From the NCBI RefSeq assembly GCF_003026455.1, contig NZ_PYMB01000004.1, positions 62,001 through 126,000 on the forward strand: a DNA stretch of 64,000 nt, in the 5' to 3' direction. Source of the stretch: Photobacterium rosenbergii (GTDB lineage: Bacteria; Pseudomonadota; Gammaproteobacteria; Enterobacterales; Vibrionaceae). Every line of letters starts with the position of its first letter. Position 1 is the stretch's first letter. The translations under genes were made by a program, and so were the position numbers. Under the pieces are notes generated by a model. The model was not told the origin of the DNA. It did no database searches and was given only the letters and a program-made list of their open reading frames with translations. Positions 8,607 to 21,906 of this stretch are shown here, one piece after another.

Positions 8607-10202
8607 ATGAATATTGTAGATTTTTCACATTCCGCCATGTCGTTGTTGCCACCTTTGGTTGCACTTGGCCTGGCTATCCTTACACGTCGTGTTTTAGTTT
8701 CCTTGGGTGTTGGTGTCCTGTTGGGCGCATTCCTGCTGACTGATTTTTCAATCGGCGGTACCGCTTCTTATATCGGAACCACAGTGACTGGCCTGTTTAT
8801 TGATGACGGTGCCATCAATAGCTGGAACATGAGTATTGTCGCCTTCCTTATCTTGCTGGGTATGACCACAGCATTGCTTACACTTTCTGGCGGTACTCGT
8901 GCTTTTGCTGAATGGGCACAGACTAAAATCAAGAGCAAACGTGGTGCAAAACTGCTGGCCGCTTTCCTTGGCGTATTCATCTTTGTTGATGATTACTTCA
9001 ACAGCCTGGCTGTAGGTTCGATTTCACGCCCTGTGACAGACCGTTTCTACGTGTCGCGCGCTAAACTGGCGTACATCCTTGACTCAACTGCTGCACCTAT
9101 GTGTGTATTGATGCCAGCTTCTAGCTGGGGTGCATACATTATTACCCTTATCGGCGGTATCTTGGTGTCGCATGGTGTAACAGAATACACTCCGCTCGGC
9201 GCTTTCATGCAGTTGGCTCCAATGAACTTCTATGCAGTTTTTGCATTGCTGATGGTGTTCGTGGTGGCTTGGTTCCAAATTGATGTGGGCCCAATGAAGA
9301 AGCACGAGCTAGAGGCGAGCCACTGCCGTGGTTTCGACGAGGGTGACGACGACAGCCGTGCAAAAGACCTTAATGACGAACTTGAAATTGAAGAGAGCAA
9401 GAACGGCCGCGTTGCTGACTTGGTCATGCCAATCGTAACCCTGATTGTGGCAACCTTCTTCTTCATGCTGTTTACCGGCTACCAAGCCCTTGCTGCAGAT
9501 GGCCTAGCATTTAGCGTACTGGGCGCCTTCGAAAATACAGATGTTGGCATGTCTCTGGTATACGGTGGTCTGGTTGGCTTTGCAGCTGCACTTATTCCAG
9601 TACTGCGCCAGCGTATTCCGATGGCTGATGTCTCTTCGACATTGTGGATTGGTGCCAAGTCGATGTTCGGTGCGATTTTAATCCTGCTATTTGCGTGGAG
9701 TATCGGTACCGTAATTAGCGACATGGCGACAGGTAAATACCTATCGACGTTGGTTGAAGGTAGTATTGACCCTATGCTTCTTCCGGCTATCCTGTTCTTG
9801 CTTGCGGGCGTAATGGCATTCTCGACCGGTACTTCATGGGGTACGTTCGGTATCATGCTTCCAATCGCTGGTGATTTGGCTGCTGCAACCGACATTATGT
9901 TGATGCTTCCGATGCTAGGCGCAGTTTTGGCAGGTTCGGTATTCGGTGACCACTGTTCACCAATCTCTGATACAACTATTCTGTCGTCGACAGGTGCACG
10001 CTGTCACCACATCGACCACGTTGCAACACAGCTACCTTATGCGCTGTCTATGGCAGCGGTATCGACAATCGGCTTCTTGGTGCTGGGCTTTACCGGTTCG
10101 CTAGCTGTGTCGTTTATGACGGCAACCGTAGCGTTTATCGTAGCTTGTATCCTGCTTTCATGGCTATCGCGCCGTCCTCAGGAAGCAACTGCTAACGCGT
10201 AA
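8607..10202 (+). CDS. lysW: NhaC-family transporter, predicted lysine transporter LysW
   Basis: A 531-residue inner-membrane protein of the NhaC Na+/H+ antiporter superfamily. It has about eleven hydrophobic segments, an acidic cytoplasmic loop around residues 235-260 (rich in D and E), the conserved DDYFNSL segment near residues 128-134, and GDHCSPISDTTILSSTGARC near residues 446-465. By sequence alone it could be called a Na+/H+ antiporter. The lysine riboswitch in its leader makes lysine uptake, possibly Na+-coupled, the better prediction, as proposed for riboswitch-linked NhaC proteins (LysW). Transport itself cannot be seen here. A terminator follows at 10236. Confidence 0.88.
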   Translation: MNIVDFSHSAMSLLPPLVALGLAILTRRVLVSLGVGVLLGAFLLTDFSIGGTASYIGTTVTGLFIDDGAINSWNMSIVAFLILLGMTTALLTLSGGTRAFAEWAQTKIKSKRGAKLLAAFLGVFIFVDDYFNSLAVGSISRPVTDRFYVSRAKLAYILDSTAAPMCVLMPASSWGAYIITLIGGILVSHGVTEYTPLGAFMQLAPMNFYAVFALLMVFVVAWFQIDVGPMKKHELEASHCRGFDEGDDDSRAKDLNDELEIEESKNGRVADLVMPIVTLIVATFFFMLFTGYQALAADGLAFSVLGAFENTDVGMSLVYGGLVGFAAALIPVLRQRIPMADVSSTLWIGAKSMFGAILILLFAWSIGTVISDMATGKYLSTLVEGSIDPMLLPAILFLLAGVMAFSTGTSWGTFGIMLPIAGDLAAATDIMLMLPMLGAVLAGSVFGDHCSPISDTTILSSTGARCHHIDHVATQLPYALSMAAVSTIGFLVLGFTGSLAVSFMTATVAFIVACILLSWLSRRPQEATANA

Positions 10203-10235
10203 TACAGTCAAACTCAGTGCTAGTTTGATGATGAA

Positions 10236-10265
10236 AAAGCCTGTATTTGATACAGGCTTTTTTTG
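10236..10265 (+). terminator. terminator after lysW
   Basis: The stem AAAGCCTGTA / TACAGGCTTT with loop TTTGA is followed by a T tract. Confidence 0.88.
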
Positions 10266-10419
10266 TTTTTGTGGTAAATCAATCAGATTGGCGAATTTTA
10301 TCCATTTTAGCGTGATTTGGTAACAAAGAAGATGAGCTTGCTCCTTTCAATATGGAGGGCTTTTCTGTAGCATTCCGGCTGATTTTTTCACGCACCAATC
10401 GTATTACTAGGGAAGCTTA

Positions 10420-10998
10420 ATGGCCCAGATGTATTTCTATTACTCGGCAATGAATGCGGGTAAGTCGACAACATTATTACAGTCATCATTTAATTACCGC
10501 GAGCGCGGTATGACACCGGTGATTTTTACCGCCGCGATTGATGACCGTTACGGCAAAGGCAAGGTCAGCTCGCGTATTGGTTTGCAGGAAGAGGCGGAGC
10601 TATTTAACGCCAGCGACGATCTTTATGCGCGTATGCAGGATATGAATTCGGCGAAAAAAGTCGACTGTGTACTGATTGATGAGTGCCAGTTCTTGACCAA
10701 AGAGCAGGTATATCAATTAACCGAAGTGGTCGATAAGCTACATATTCCTGTGCTTTGCTATGGTCTTCGCAGTGATTTCCGTGGTGAGCTATTTGAAGGC
10801 AGCCGTTATTTGCTGGCGTGGGCAGATAAGTTGGTTGAATTGAAAACCATCTGCCATTGTGGCCGCAAAGCCAATATGGTTATTCGCCAGGATGCCAGCG
10901 GCAAGGCTATTGCCGACGGTGATCAGGTCGAAATCGGTGGTAATGACCGTTATGTATCGGTATGCCGCAAACACTACAAAGAAGCGCTTGAGCGTTAA
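10420..10998 (+). CDS. tdk: thymidine kinase
   Basis: A 192-residue type II thymidine kinase, which phosphorylates thymidine (and deoxyuridine) to the monophosphate in nucleotide salvage. The P-loop lies in AMNAGKST (residues 10-17), the Walker B/catalytic segment is LIDECQFL (about 89-96), and the zinc-binding cysteines are in TICHCGRKA and VCRKHYKEA near the C-terminus. Length is typical. It is a single gene, convergent with the his operon and separated from it by a shared terminator. Confidence 0.97.
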   Translation: MAQMYFYYSAMNAGKSTTLLQSSFNYRERGMTPVIFTAAIDDRYGKGKVSSRIGLQEEAELFNASDDLYARMQDMNSAKKVDCVLIDECQFLTKEQVYQLTEVVDKLHIPVLCYGLRSDFRGELFEGSRYLLAWADKLVELKTICHCGRKANMVIRQDASGKAIADGDQVEIGGNDRYVSVCRKHYKEALER

Positions 10999-11171
10999 TT
11001 CCATAGTACATGGCAATCTAATACGTATAGAATTTTGCTTATTGTGGTGTCCCAAGTAACAGAATGAAAATTTCAAAAACGCAAAAGCTGACATCCATGT
11101 CGCTCCAACTCTACATCCATGTTGAGTAGGTTTTGTAATTTTATTCTGTTACAGGGCAGTCCTTGAATATA

Positions 11172-11199
11172 AAAAGCCCAGCTACTCAGCTGGGCTTTA
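11172..11199. terminator. bidirectional terminator between tdk and the his operon
   Basis: The stem AAAGCCCAGCT / AGCTGGGCTTT with loop ACTC has A-rich DNA on its left and TTATTAT on its right. It lies just beyond the hisI stop (minus strand) and downstream of tdk (plus strand). Confidence 0.85.
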
Positions 11200-11218
11200 T
11201 TATATCTAGAGGAAGGCG

Positions 11219-11845
11219 TTATTTATGGCGTTCCTGCAATTTAGCAGTGACATCCGACAGTGATTTGCCTTGGTCCTGCAGCAGTACCAGCAAGTGGTAA
11301 ATCAAGTCGGCGGATTCACAGATCAGCTCCTCCTTGTCACCCGACGTTGCCGCAAGCGCGACTTCAACCCCTTCTTCACCCACCTTTTGCGAAATCCGCT
11401 TGGTGCCACGGGCATAGAGGCTGGCAGTGTAGGACGAATCAGGATCGGCACCTTTACGAGAAGCCAAGACCTGCTCAAGTTGATGAAGGAACACCAAGGC
11501 AGGTTGCTCGACCTGTCCTTCTTCAGCCGTATCATTGCTAAAGCAGGTAGGGGTGCCCAAGTGGCAGGTTGGGCCGATAGGGTCGACTTTTACCAGTAGG
11601 GTATCTTGGTCACAGTCCAGCTTGATGCTTTTTAGCTGGAGCACATTGCCCGAGGTTTCGCCCTTGGTCCAAAGTCGCTCTTTGGTACGGGACCAGAAGG
11701 TGACCTGTTTGGTTTCAAGGGTTTTGTTCAGGGCTTCATCATTCATATAACCCAGCATCAGTACCTGGCCGCTGGTATTGTCCTGGACAATCGCCGGCAC
11801 CAATCCGTCTACTTTTTCCCAATTAATACTGCTTACAAGGCTCAT
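11219..11845 (-). CDS. hisI: bifunctional phosphoribosyl-AMP cyclohydrolase / phosphoribosyl-ATP pyrophosphohydrolase
   Basis: A 208-residue HisI(E) fusion carrying out the second and third steps of histidine synthesis. The N-terminal cyclohydrolase domain has [18 protein letters not shown] (about residues 50-67), metal-binding DCDQDTL and [12 protein letters not shown]. The C-terminal pyrophosphohydrolase domain (about 110-208) has [10 protein letters not shown] and [13 protein letters not shown]. The start codon overlaps the hisF stop by four bases (ATGA), implying translational coupling. It is the last gene of the his operon. Confidence 0.97.
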   Translation of the reverse strand: MSLVSSINWEKVDGLVPAIVQDNTSGQVLMLGYMNDEALNKTLETKQVTFWSRTKERLWTKGETSGNVLQLKSIKLDCDQDTLLVKVDPIGPTCHLGTPTCFSNDTAEEGQVEQPALVFLHQLEQVLASRKGADPDSSYTASLYARGTKRISQKVGEEGVEVALAATSGDKEELICESADLIYHLLVLLQDQGKSLSDVTAKLQERHK

Positions 11846-12615
11846 AGTCGGATCTCCACATCTTGTTGTTTCAGGTATTGCTTAAGCTCGCCAATATTGA
11901 TGATTTGCTTGTGGAATACCGAGGCAGCCAAAGCACCATCGACATTCGCTTTGTTGAATGCATCGGCAAAATGCACCATCTCGCCAGCACCGCCAGAGGC
12001 GATAAGCGGAACATGGCAGACTTCACGCACCATATTGAGCTGGGTGAGGTCATAGCCGTTACGCACACCATCCTGGTTCATCATGTTTAGGACGATTTCA
12101 CCGGCCCCACGGCGCTGAACTTCTTGAACCCAGTCGCGGGTCTCCCAGCGGGTTGCTTTGGTACGGCTTTCGTCACCTGTGAACTGGTAAACTTGGTATT
12201 TGCCGGTGTCGGCATCGAAATAAGAGTCGATACCGACCACGATACATTGAACCCCAAATTTATCCGCCAGCTCGGTGATCAGGTTGGGATCCGCCAGTGC
12301 CGGTGAGTTAATCGAGACTTTATCGGCGCCAAACTGCAAGATGCGGCTGGCGTCCTCGGCAGATTTGATCCCGCCGGCAACACAGAAAGGAATGTCGATC
12401 ACTTCTGCGACGCGGGCAACCCAGCTTTTATCAACCACACGGCCATCACTTGAAGCGGTGATATCGTAGAAAACCAGTTCGTCGGCACCCTCTTCGGCGT
12501 AGCGTTTGGCAAGTGGGACGATGTCACCGATGATTTCGTGGTTGCGGAACTGTACCCCTTTAACCACCTGGCCATCCCTAACATCGAGGCAGGGAATAAT
12601 TCGTCTTGCTAACAT
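11842..12615 (-). CDS. hisF: imidazole glycerol phosphate synthase cyclase subunit HisF
   Basis: A 257-residue (beta/alpha)8 barrel that pairs with HisH and converts PRFAR plus ammonia to imidazole glycerol phosphate and AICAR. The N-terminus [20 protein letters not shown] carries the first catalytic aspartate (Asp11). The second is in the GIDSYFD region near residue 130. The phosphate-binding segments IASGGAG and AGGIKSAED are present. It lies 17 bases downstream of hisA and overlaps hisI by four bases. Confidence 0.98.
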   Translation of the reverse strand: MLARRIIPCLDVRDGQVVKGVQFRNHEIIGDIVPLAKRYAEEGADELVFYDITASSDGRVVDKSWVARVAEVIDIPFCVAGGIKSAEDASRILQFGADKVSINSPALADPNLITELADKFGVQCIVVGIDSYFDADTGKYQVYQFTGDESRTKATRWETRDWVQEVQRRGAGEIVLNMMNQDGVRNGYDLTQLNMVREVCHVPLIASGGAGEMVHFADAFNKANVDGALAASVFHKQIINIGELKQYLKQQDVEIRL

Positions 12616-12632
12616 TTATTGTCTCCTTGCCC

Positions 12633-14022
<1,390 letters not shown>

Positions 14023-14023
<1 letters not shown>

Positions 14024-15093
14024 TACAATACTCCCTTGCTGCTCGGTAGTTCGTTACCTTCTACCCGAATGGCCTGGCGCAGGGTACGGCCAAAGGCTTT
14101 GAACAGGCTCTCGACGATGTGGTGATCATTGTTACCCGTCGATGAAAGGTGCAGGGTGCATGCCAGCGTATCAGTCAGCGAGCGGAAGAAGTGGGAAACC
14201 ATTTCCGTCGACAGATCGCCAACTTGCTCGCGGCTGAAAGTCGCGTCGAATTTGAGGTAAGGACGTCCTGACAGATCCAATGCACACTGGGCCAGGCATT
14301 CGTCCATCGGCAGGCTGAAGCCGAAACGGCCAATACCACGCTTGTCGCCCAGTGCTTTTTTCAATGCTTCACCCAGTGCCAGTGCGGCATCTTCTACGCT
14401 GTGGTGATCGTCGATGTGGAGGTCGCCATCGACGGTCAGTTCCATGCGGAAGCCACCGTGGGTCGCGATTTGATCCAGCATGTGATCAAAGAAGCCGAGC
14501 CCGGTGGCAATGTGGTTGCCGCCAGTCTCATCCAGGTTTACCTTGACGCGGATATCGGTTTCCTTGGTCGTCCGCACCACTTCGGCGATCCGTGGGCGGG
14601 TGGTAAGATCTTTAACGATCTGTTGCCAGTCCATCGTCTGCGGATTGTACTGGATGCCTCGGATAGCCATGTTTTCCGCCAGTTGCAGGTCGGTTTGGCG
14701 GTCGCCAATCACAGCCGATGTTTCGAAATCGACCCTGCCTTGCTGGAGGTAGCCTTTGACCAAACCCAGCTTGGGCTTGCGGCAACTGCAGTTGTCTTCA
14801 TCGAAGTGCGGGCAGATCAGGATATCGTCAAACTTCACCCCTTGGGATTCAAAGATCTCCATCATCATATTGTGCGGGGCATCGAAATCTTCCTGCGGGT
14901 AACTGCTGGTTCCCAGACCGTCCTGGTTGGTGACCATCACCAATTTATAACCGGCATCCTGAAGCTTCAGCAGTGCAGGGATCACAAAAGGCTCCAGCTT
15001 GAGCTTGTCGAGGCGGTCTACCTGAAAGTCGATTGGTGGTTCAACGATCAGGGTGCCGTCACGGTCGATAAATAAGATTTTTTCCTTGCTCAC
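14023..15093 (-). CDS. hisB: bifunctional histidinol-phosphatase / imidazoleglycerol-phosphate dehydratase
   Basis: A 356-residue HisB fusion. The N-terminal HAD-type histidinol-phosphate phosphatase has FIDRDGTL (residues 8-15) and the zinc-binding loop [14 protein letters not shown] (about 93-106). The C-terminal dehydratase (about 168-356) has the manganese-binding His motifs [14 protein letters not shown] and [14 protein letters not shown], and later DHHIVE. Substrates are imidazole glycerol phosphate and histidinol phosphate. The start is GTG at 15093, supported by AAAGGA seven bases upstream. Confidence 0.98.
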
Positions 15094-15109
15094 AGTGTTG
15101 TCCTTTCTC

Positions 15110-17477
<2,368 letters not shown>

Positions 17478-17480
17478 TGC

Positions 17481-18377
17481 TTACTCCATCATCTTTTCGA
17501 TAGGCAGGACAAGGATTGAGCTCGCGCCCAGTTCTTTGAGTTGTTCCATGGTTTCCCAGAACAGGTTTTCAGAGCTTACAAGATGTACCGCAACACGGCT
17601 CTTGTCTTGTGACAGCGGCAATACCGTCGGGTCTTCGGCACCCGGCAGCAGGGCTTTGATTTGGTCAAGGCGCTCAGCGGGTGCGTGGAGCATGATGTAC
17701 TTAGATTCTTTAGCTTGGATAACGCCCTGCATACGGGTTAGCAGGCGGTCAATTAGGGCTTGTTTGTCGGCAGACAATTCGCCGGTTTGCTGGATAAGCA
17801 CTGCTTTGGAGCGCAGGATCACTTCGGCTTCTTTCAGGCCATTGGCTTCCAGCGTTGCACCGGTCGAAACCAGGTCACAGATAGCATCGGCAAGGCCAGC
17901 ACGTGGGGCGACTTCCACTGAGCCGTTGAGCATACAGGTACTGAATTTAACACCTAGCTCGTCCATGTAGCGCTTTACCAGCTGCGGGTAGGTCGTTGCA
18001 ATCCGTTTACCTTGCAGGTCTTGTGGACCGTTGTACTCGGCATCTTTGTCGATCGCAATGGACAGGCGGCAGCCACCGAAGTCTAGACGACGTAGCTTGA
18101 TATAGTCGGCTGGCTCGCCACGGGCTTCACGTTCAAGGCCGACTTCTTCCAGCTCGTTTTCACCGATGACACCCAGATCAACAACACCGTCCATGATCAG
18201 GCCCGGGATATCGTCATCACGAACCAGCAATAGGTCGATAGGCATGTTTTCAGAGTGAACCACCAAGCGCTCACCCATCATATTGAACTTCACGCCGCAA
18301 CGCTTGAGTAACTCTTGGCACTCTTTACTCAGGCGTCCTTTCTTTTGAATTGCAATTCGTAGTCGTTGTGTCTGCAT
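17481..18377 (-). CDS. hisG: ATP phosphoribosyltransferase (long form)
   Basis: A 298-residue first and rate-limiting enzyme of histidine synthesis. The core has [13 protein letters not shown] and the PRPP-binding [17 protein letters not shown] (about 169-185). The C-terminal domain (about 225-298) marks the long, feedback-inhibited form, so no HisZ is needed. It is the first structural gene of the operon, directly downstream of the leader attenuator. Confidence 0.98.
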   Translation of the reverse strand: MQTQRLRIAIQKKGRLSKECQELLKRCGVKFNMMGERLVVHSENMPIDLLLVRDDDIPGLIMDGVVDLGVIGENELEEVGLEREARGEPADYIKLRRLDFGGCRLSIAIDKDAEYNGPQDLQGKRIATTYPQLVKRYMDELGVKFSTCMLNGSVEVAPRAGLADAICDLVSTGATLEANGLKEAEVILRSKAVLIQQTGELSADKQALIDRLLTRMQGVIQAKESKYIMLHAPAERLDQIKALLPGAEDPTVLPLSQDKSRVAVHLVSSENLFWETMEQLKELGASSILVLPIEKMME

Positions 18378-18421
18378 TGTTTTAATCCCTGTACTCGATG
18401 TTGAGCCTGAAAACGAAAAAA

Positions 18422-18447
18422 CCCTCGGAAGATATCTCTTCCGAGGG
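18422..18447 (-). terminator. his operon attenuator terminator
   Basis: An 11-bp stem (CCCTCGGAAGA / TCTTCCGAGGG, 18422-18432 and 18437-18447) with loop TATC. On the minus strand it is followed by a U tract (complement of AAAAAA at 18416-18421). It lies between the leader peptide and hisG. Confidence 0.93.
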
Positions 18448-18472
18448 CCTTGTAATCTGTGCTTAGCGACCG

Positions 18473-18499
18473 CTGGAAGAGTTTTTTTGCGTCTTCCAG
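18473..18499 (-). promoter_or_regulatory. upstream hairpin of the his attenuator (pause / antiterminator partner)
   Basis: CTGGAAGA (18473-18480) pairs with TCTTCCAG (18492-18499). The minus-strand segment TCTTCCAG can instead pair with GGAAGA of the terminator stem, so the two structures can be mutually exclusive, as attenuation requires. The folding was judged by eye. Confidence 0.7.
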
Positions 18500-18523
18500 A
18501 GCGAGGCGTATCCTCCCGAAAGA

Positions 18524-18559
18524 CTAATCAGGATGATGATGGTGATGTAGGTTTACCAT
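18524..18559 (-). CDS. hisL: his operon leader peptide
   Basis: An 11-codon open reading frame on the minus strand encodes [11 protein letters not shown] with five consecutive histidine codons, then TAG. It precedes two alternative hairpins and hisG. Ribosome stalling at the His codons when charged tRNA-His is scarce would favour the antiterminator and expression of hisGDCBHAFI. The run is shorter than the seven His codons of E. coli HisL. It is too short to be found by ordinary gene callers. Confidence 0.93.
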   Translation of the reverse strand: MVNLHHHHHPD

Positions 18560-18880
18560 TGGGATACGCATAGATATGTACTCTGTATAAATCATTATTA
18601 ACGCTTGCTTGTGATTCACACTAACGAAGCTGGATTTATTTTGCAATAGCAATTTTACGGAATTTTTAAATTTTTATCAGGCTGGTATTTTGGGTTGGAT
18701 AAAACCTAACCAAATGGGGGGTGTAAAGCGAAGATTGTAGACAGGTTTTTGCTTTTACGCTGAAAATGGGAAATATGTCTCGCAACAAGAAAGAATACGA
18801 TTTGTTAACGATTGGTGGGCGTGCAGTAGTGTCAGGTGTGGGAAAGTTTATTCTGTTTAATGAATAATTTCGCCTAGGTG
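18560..18880. other. intergenic region containing the his promoter
   Basis: About 320 AT-rich bases without a gene, between the his leader and the terminator of the SEC-C gene. The his promoter must lie in its left part, on the minus strand. No promoter elements were convincing enough to mark, and no repeat or RNA was recognised. Confidence 0.5.
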
Positions 18881-18907
18881 AAAAACTCCCCTAGATCACT
18901 AGGGGAG
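18881..18907 (-). terminator. terminator after the SEC-C protein gene
   Basis: The stem CTCCCCTAG / CTAGGGGAG with loop ATCA lies downstream of the minus-strand gene. On that strand it is followed by UUUUU (complement of 18881-18885). Confidence 0.85.
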
Positions 18908-18942
18908 GGGAGCCGTGAAGTGGTGTGGATTGACCCGCCTTT

Positions 18943-19461
18943 TTAGCCACAGCACTTTTTGAATTTTTTACCGCTGCCGCAAGGGCATGGGTCATTGCGC
19001 CCGACTTTGTCACTGACAACAGGGGAAGGCTTGCTTTCTTCAACAGCGGGTGGCTCAGGGTATTCGCCATCGATGTAAAACCACTGGGGGTTGCCGTCCA
19101 CTACCTCTTTGAGGAAACGTGAGCGTTCATGGAGGCAATATTGCTCGCTACCTTCCTGGTAGAAGGCTTTGAATTCGACATAACCCTCGACGTCAGTCGC
19201 AATTTCACTGTTGATCACTTCCAGTCCCAGCCATTGACTATTTACCGATTCTGCAATGGCTTCACGGTATTGTTCAGCCTCGCAACTTGGGTGATAGGTA
19301 GCCACAACATAGTCCACTAAGCCCAAGACATGGGCACTGTAGCGTGAACGCATGAGTTGTTCTGGGTGGGTCGCAAGGCTTGGATTTTGGTGGATAGGTT
19401 GGCAGCATTCCGCCAAAGGGCGTTGGCTGCCACAAGGGCATGACGAGATTGGTTGGGTCAT
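18943..19461 (-). CDS. ychJ: YchJ-family SEC-C motif protein
   Basis: A 172-residue UPF0225/YchJ protein. A cysteine-rich segment at the N-terminus ([15 protein letters not shown], about residues 6-20) and a C-terminal SEC-C motif ([15 protein letters not shown], about 157-171) should each bind zinc. They flank an NTF2-like central domain with [23 protein letters not shown]. No biochemical role is established. Its ATG overlaps the stop of the upstream EAL-HDOD gene by four bases, so translation is probably coupled. Confidence 0.92.
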   Translation of the reverse strand: MTQPISSCPCGSQRPLAECCQPIHQNPSLATHPEQLMRSRYSAHVLGLVDYVVATYHPSCEAEQYREAIAESVNSQWLGLEVINSEIATDVEGYVEFKAFYQEGSEQYCLHERSRFLKEVVDGNPQWFYIDGEYPEPPAVEESKPSPVVSDKVGRNDPCPCGSGKKFKKCCG

Positions 19462-20690
19462 GGTTTACTCGGTAACTTTTGCTCAAACACTGTGACCCAT
19501 TTTAAAGATTCCATATAGGTCTCTGCAACGACTGATTCTTCGAGTTTTAGCGCCTGGCATAAGCGCTTGATGGTTTGCCAATCTGCTTGGTCATGGGCAA
19601 CAGCCAAACGCAGGATCCCGCCCAGATAACCGCGGCGATTGATCAGGGCATGCTGAACTGTTTCGTCCAAGGGGAGTTGATCGATAAGCGCTTCAATGGG
19701 TTGATCCAAAATGCTATCGAGCAATGAAAACAGCCCGGTTAAAAAGGCTTCGTTGCTATCAATTGGAATCTGTAGGTGCTGGCTTAATTGCTCGCTAAAT
19801 CGTGCTCGTTGTAATGACAGGAAGTACAGCGATTCCGGTTTGTTTTCAACAGCGTGAGAGGTGGCAACAAAGGTGACAAAACGCCTGAGCTTTTCCTCGC
19901 CGAGATAGATCAATGCTTGTTTGAACGAAGAGATCGGCTTGGCACGGGTATAAGTCATGTTATTGACGTGACGTAGCAACTTATAAGAGAGCGTTACATC
20001 CGTCGCAATGATCTTTTCGATCTTGTCAAAGTTGACCTCGACACGGCTGATTTCTTTATAGAGCCGAAGAGTTGTGAGTGCCGAAGGCTCAAGCGCTTTT
20101 TTGCGAACAATTTCTGGCCGGCTAAAAAAGTAGCCTTGGAAGAGATCAAAGCCAGCCTCACTGGCGGCAATAAACTCCTCGTAGGTCTCGACTTTCTCTG
20201 CCAAGAAAGTAATTTTACTGCCTTTTTCTTTTAGCCGACGGATAAAAAATCCGGCCTTCGCCAGCGGCGTTGCCCGCAGATCAAACTTGATAATATGAAC
20301 AAACGGGATGAAGCGGTTCCATTCCGGTGTTGGGTTGAAATCATCCAATGCCAAGGTGTAGCCAGCTTGGTAGAGCTCCATGACGGCGGCCAGCAGGTTA
20401 TCATCTGGTTGGCAGGTTTCCAGTATTTCGATGATGAAGCTTTTTTTCGGGAACAGCAGCGGTATACGGTTTATCAGGCTACCGTGCGGAAAATTGATAA
20501 AGGCTTTTTTACCGGAAGCAACGTCACTGTGGCCGGTGCTGAGGAAGTTGTCAGTCAGCAGGCGATGAGTGGCATGTTCTTCATCAACGTCAGGGAAACT
20601 GTTGTTTGGACCGTCTCGGAATAACAGCTCATAGCCGATGGTGTCTTTGTCCCTGTTTAAGACTGGCTGTCTGGCAAGATATGAATTCAT
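19458..20690 (-). CDS. EAL and HDOD domain protein (YuxH type)
   Basis: A 410-residue cytoplasmic protein with an N-terminal EAL domain (about 1-200) and a C-terminal HDOD domain (about 200-390). EAL-type residues are largely retained: Glu in YELLFRDG (residue 21), Asn in INFPHGSL, Glu in IEILETC, Asp-Asp in LALDDFN, Lys in IIKFDLR, Glu in LAEKVET and Gln in LFQGYFF. It could thus bind or hydrolyse cyclic di-GMP, though the substrate-loop regions look short. Related Vibrio EAL-HDOD proteins affect motility and biofilm. It overlaps ychJ by four bases. Confidence 0.9.
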   Translation of the reverse strand: MNSYLARQPVLNRDKDTIGYELLFRDGPNNSFPDVDEEHATHRLLTDNFLSTGHSDVASGKKAFINFPHGSLINRIPLLFPKKSFIIEILETCQPDDNLLAAVMELYQAGYTLALDDFNPTPEWNRFIPFVHIIKFDLRATPLAKAGFFIRRLKEKGSKITFLAEKVETYEEFIAASEAGFDLFQGYFFSRPEIVRKKALEPSALTTLRLYKEISRVEVNFDKIEKIIATDVTLSYKLLRHVNNMTYTRAKPISSFKQALIYLGEEKLRRFVTFVATSHAVENKPESLYFLSLQRARFSEQLSQHLQIPIDSNEAFLTGLFSLLDSILDQPIEALIDQLPLDETVQHALINRRGYLGGILRLAVAHDQADWQTIKRLCQALKLEESVVAETYMESLKWVTVFEQKLPSKP

Positions 20691-20902
20691 GTAAGTAAAT
20701 AATCGATCTTACGTTGGTGATGCCATTATTAATGTAGTTGCATTTGACGATTAATGTATGGCTTTTCGTACAAATTATGACAAAAATAAGCCCAATAAGA
20801 CAGTGTTACATTTTTTTGCCTATCTACAATGATACTGAACATGGAATTATTCGTGAGCATAATGGATAATCTGCGGCTTTCCGAAAAAATTTTGTGTAAC
20901 TC

Positions 20903-21805
20903 ATGACCGTATTCACAATCATACAAGCGGGATTGCTTGTAGGTGGACTGGTTTTTATCGCTATGTTGCTTCTTTCATGGCGTAAAAATCGAGAGCAGGA
21001 AGCACAAACAAAAATCTTACCTATTGGCCTGATTGGCGGCTTTGCCAACTTCTGTGACACCTTGGGTGTCGGTAGCTTTGCTATCAAAACTGCAGGCTAT
21101 AAACAATTTAAGCTTATAGACGATCAACTGCTACCGGGAACGCTCAATTGCCAGGCGGTGCTAGCAACCGTGGTTCAGTCACTGATTTTTCTGACTGCCG
21201 TGGATGTCGACCCGACGACCATGGTTTCCATGGTGCTGGCAGCCTGTTTGGGAGCAACCTTTGGTGCCCGTTTGGTTTCCAGTTGGGATCGCCAGTTGAT
21301 CCGCTTGGTAATGAGTGGGGCCTTGCTGGTGGTAGCGAGCTTGATGTTGGCAGGCCAACTTAAGTTGTTCCCGCTCGGTGGCCTGGAGTTAGGCCTATCT
21401 GGCTGGAAACTGGCCGTCGCCATTGCGGGTAACTTCCTGTTCGGCGCGCTGATGACTGTTGGTATCGGCCTTTATGCCCCATGTATGACCATGGTTTACC
21501 TACTGGGTATGCACCCGTTGGCGGCGTTCCCAATTATGATGTGTTCGTGCGCCTTCTTGAGCTTTTTCTCGGCGGGTGGCTTTATCCGAATGAACCGCAT
21601 CAACAGCCGTGCGGCGTTGGTGGTTGCGATTACTGGCCCAATTGGTGTAGTGATTGCAGCTTATCTGGTGAAGTCACTGGATCTGCATTTGCTGGCTTGG
21701 TTGGTCATTGGTGTGGTGCTGTATACCTCGATTACCATGTACCGTTCGTGGTCAAAAGAGCGCGCGCTTGCAGGCAACGAAACCTTGGTAGGCTCTTCCA
21801 AGTAG
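20903..21805 (+). CDS. TSUP (TauE/SafE) family membrane permease
   Basis: A 300-residue inner-membrane protein with about eight hydrophobic segments and the TauE/SafE fold. The first half has GLIGGFANFCDTLGVGSFAIKT-like residues (about 34-55) and the second half FGALMTVGIGLYAPCMTMVYLLG (about 176-198), an internal-repeat arrangement seen in this family. Members export sulfite, sulfoacetate or similar organosulfur anions, but the substrate here is unknown. It is monocistronic, with a terminator at 21830. Confidence 0.85.
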   Translation: MTVFTIIQAGLLVGGLVFIAMLLLSWRKNREQEAQTKILPIGLIGGFANFCDTLGVGSFAIKTAGYKQFKLIDDQLLPGTLNCQAVLATVVQSLIFLTAVDVDPTTMVSMVLAACLGATFGARLVSSWDRQLIRLVMSGALLVVASLMLAGQLKLFPLGGLELGLSGWKLAVAIAGNFLFGALMTVGIGLYAPCMTMVYLLGMHPLAAFPIMMCSCAFLSFFSAGGFIRMNRINSRAALVVAITGPIGVVIAAYLVKSLDLHLLAWLVIGVVLYTSITMYRSWSKERALAGNETLVGSSK

Positions 21806-21829
21806 GGAGTAGTATCCCATCAACGGTGA

Positions 21830-21857
21830 AAAAGGTACGCATGGCGTACCTTTTTTA
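21830..21857 (+). terminator. terminator after the TSUP permease gene
   Basis: The stem AAGGTACGC / GCGTACCTT with loop ATG is followed by TTTT, 27 bases after the stop. Confidence 0.88.
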
Positions 21858-21906
21858 TTGTCTGCGTTTGGCTGTGGCGACTGTGATTGGGTGTAACTAG
21901 CGTTAG

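Noticed and set aside
14401-15075. 224-codon plus-strand frame opposite hisB
   Set aside because: It is the antisense shadow of a strongly conserved coding region, with no ribosome binding site and no recognisable protein.
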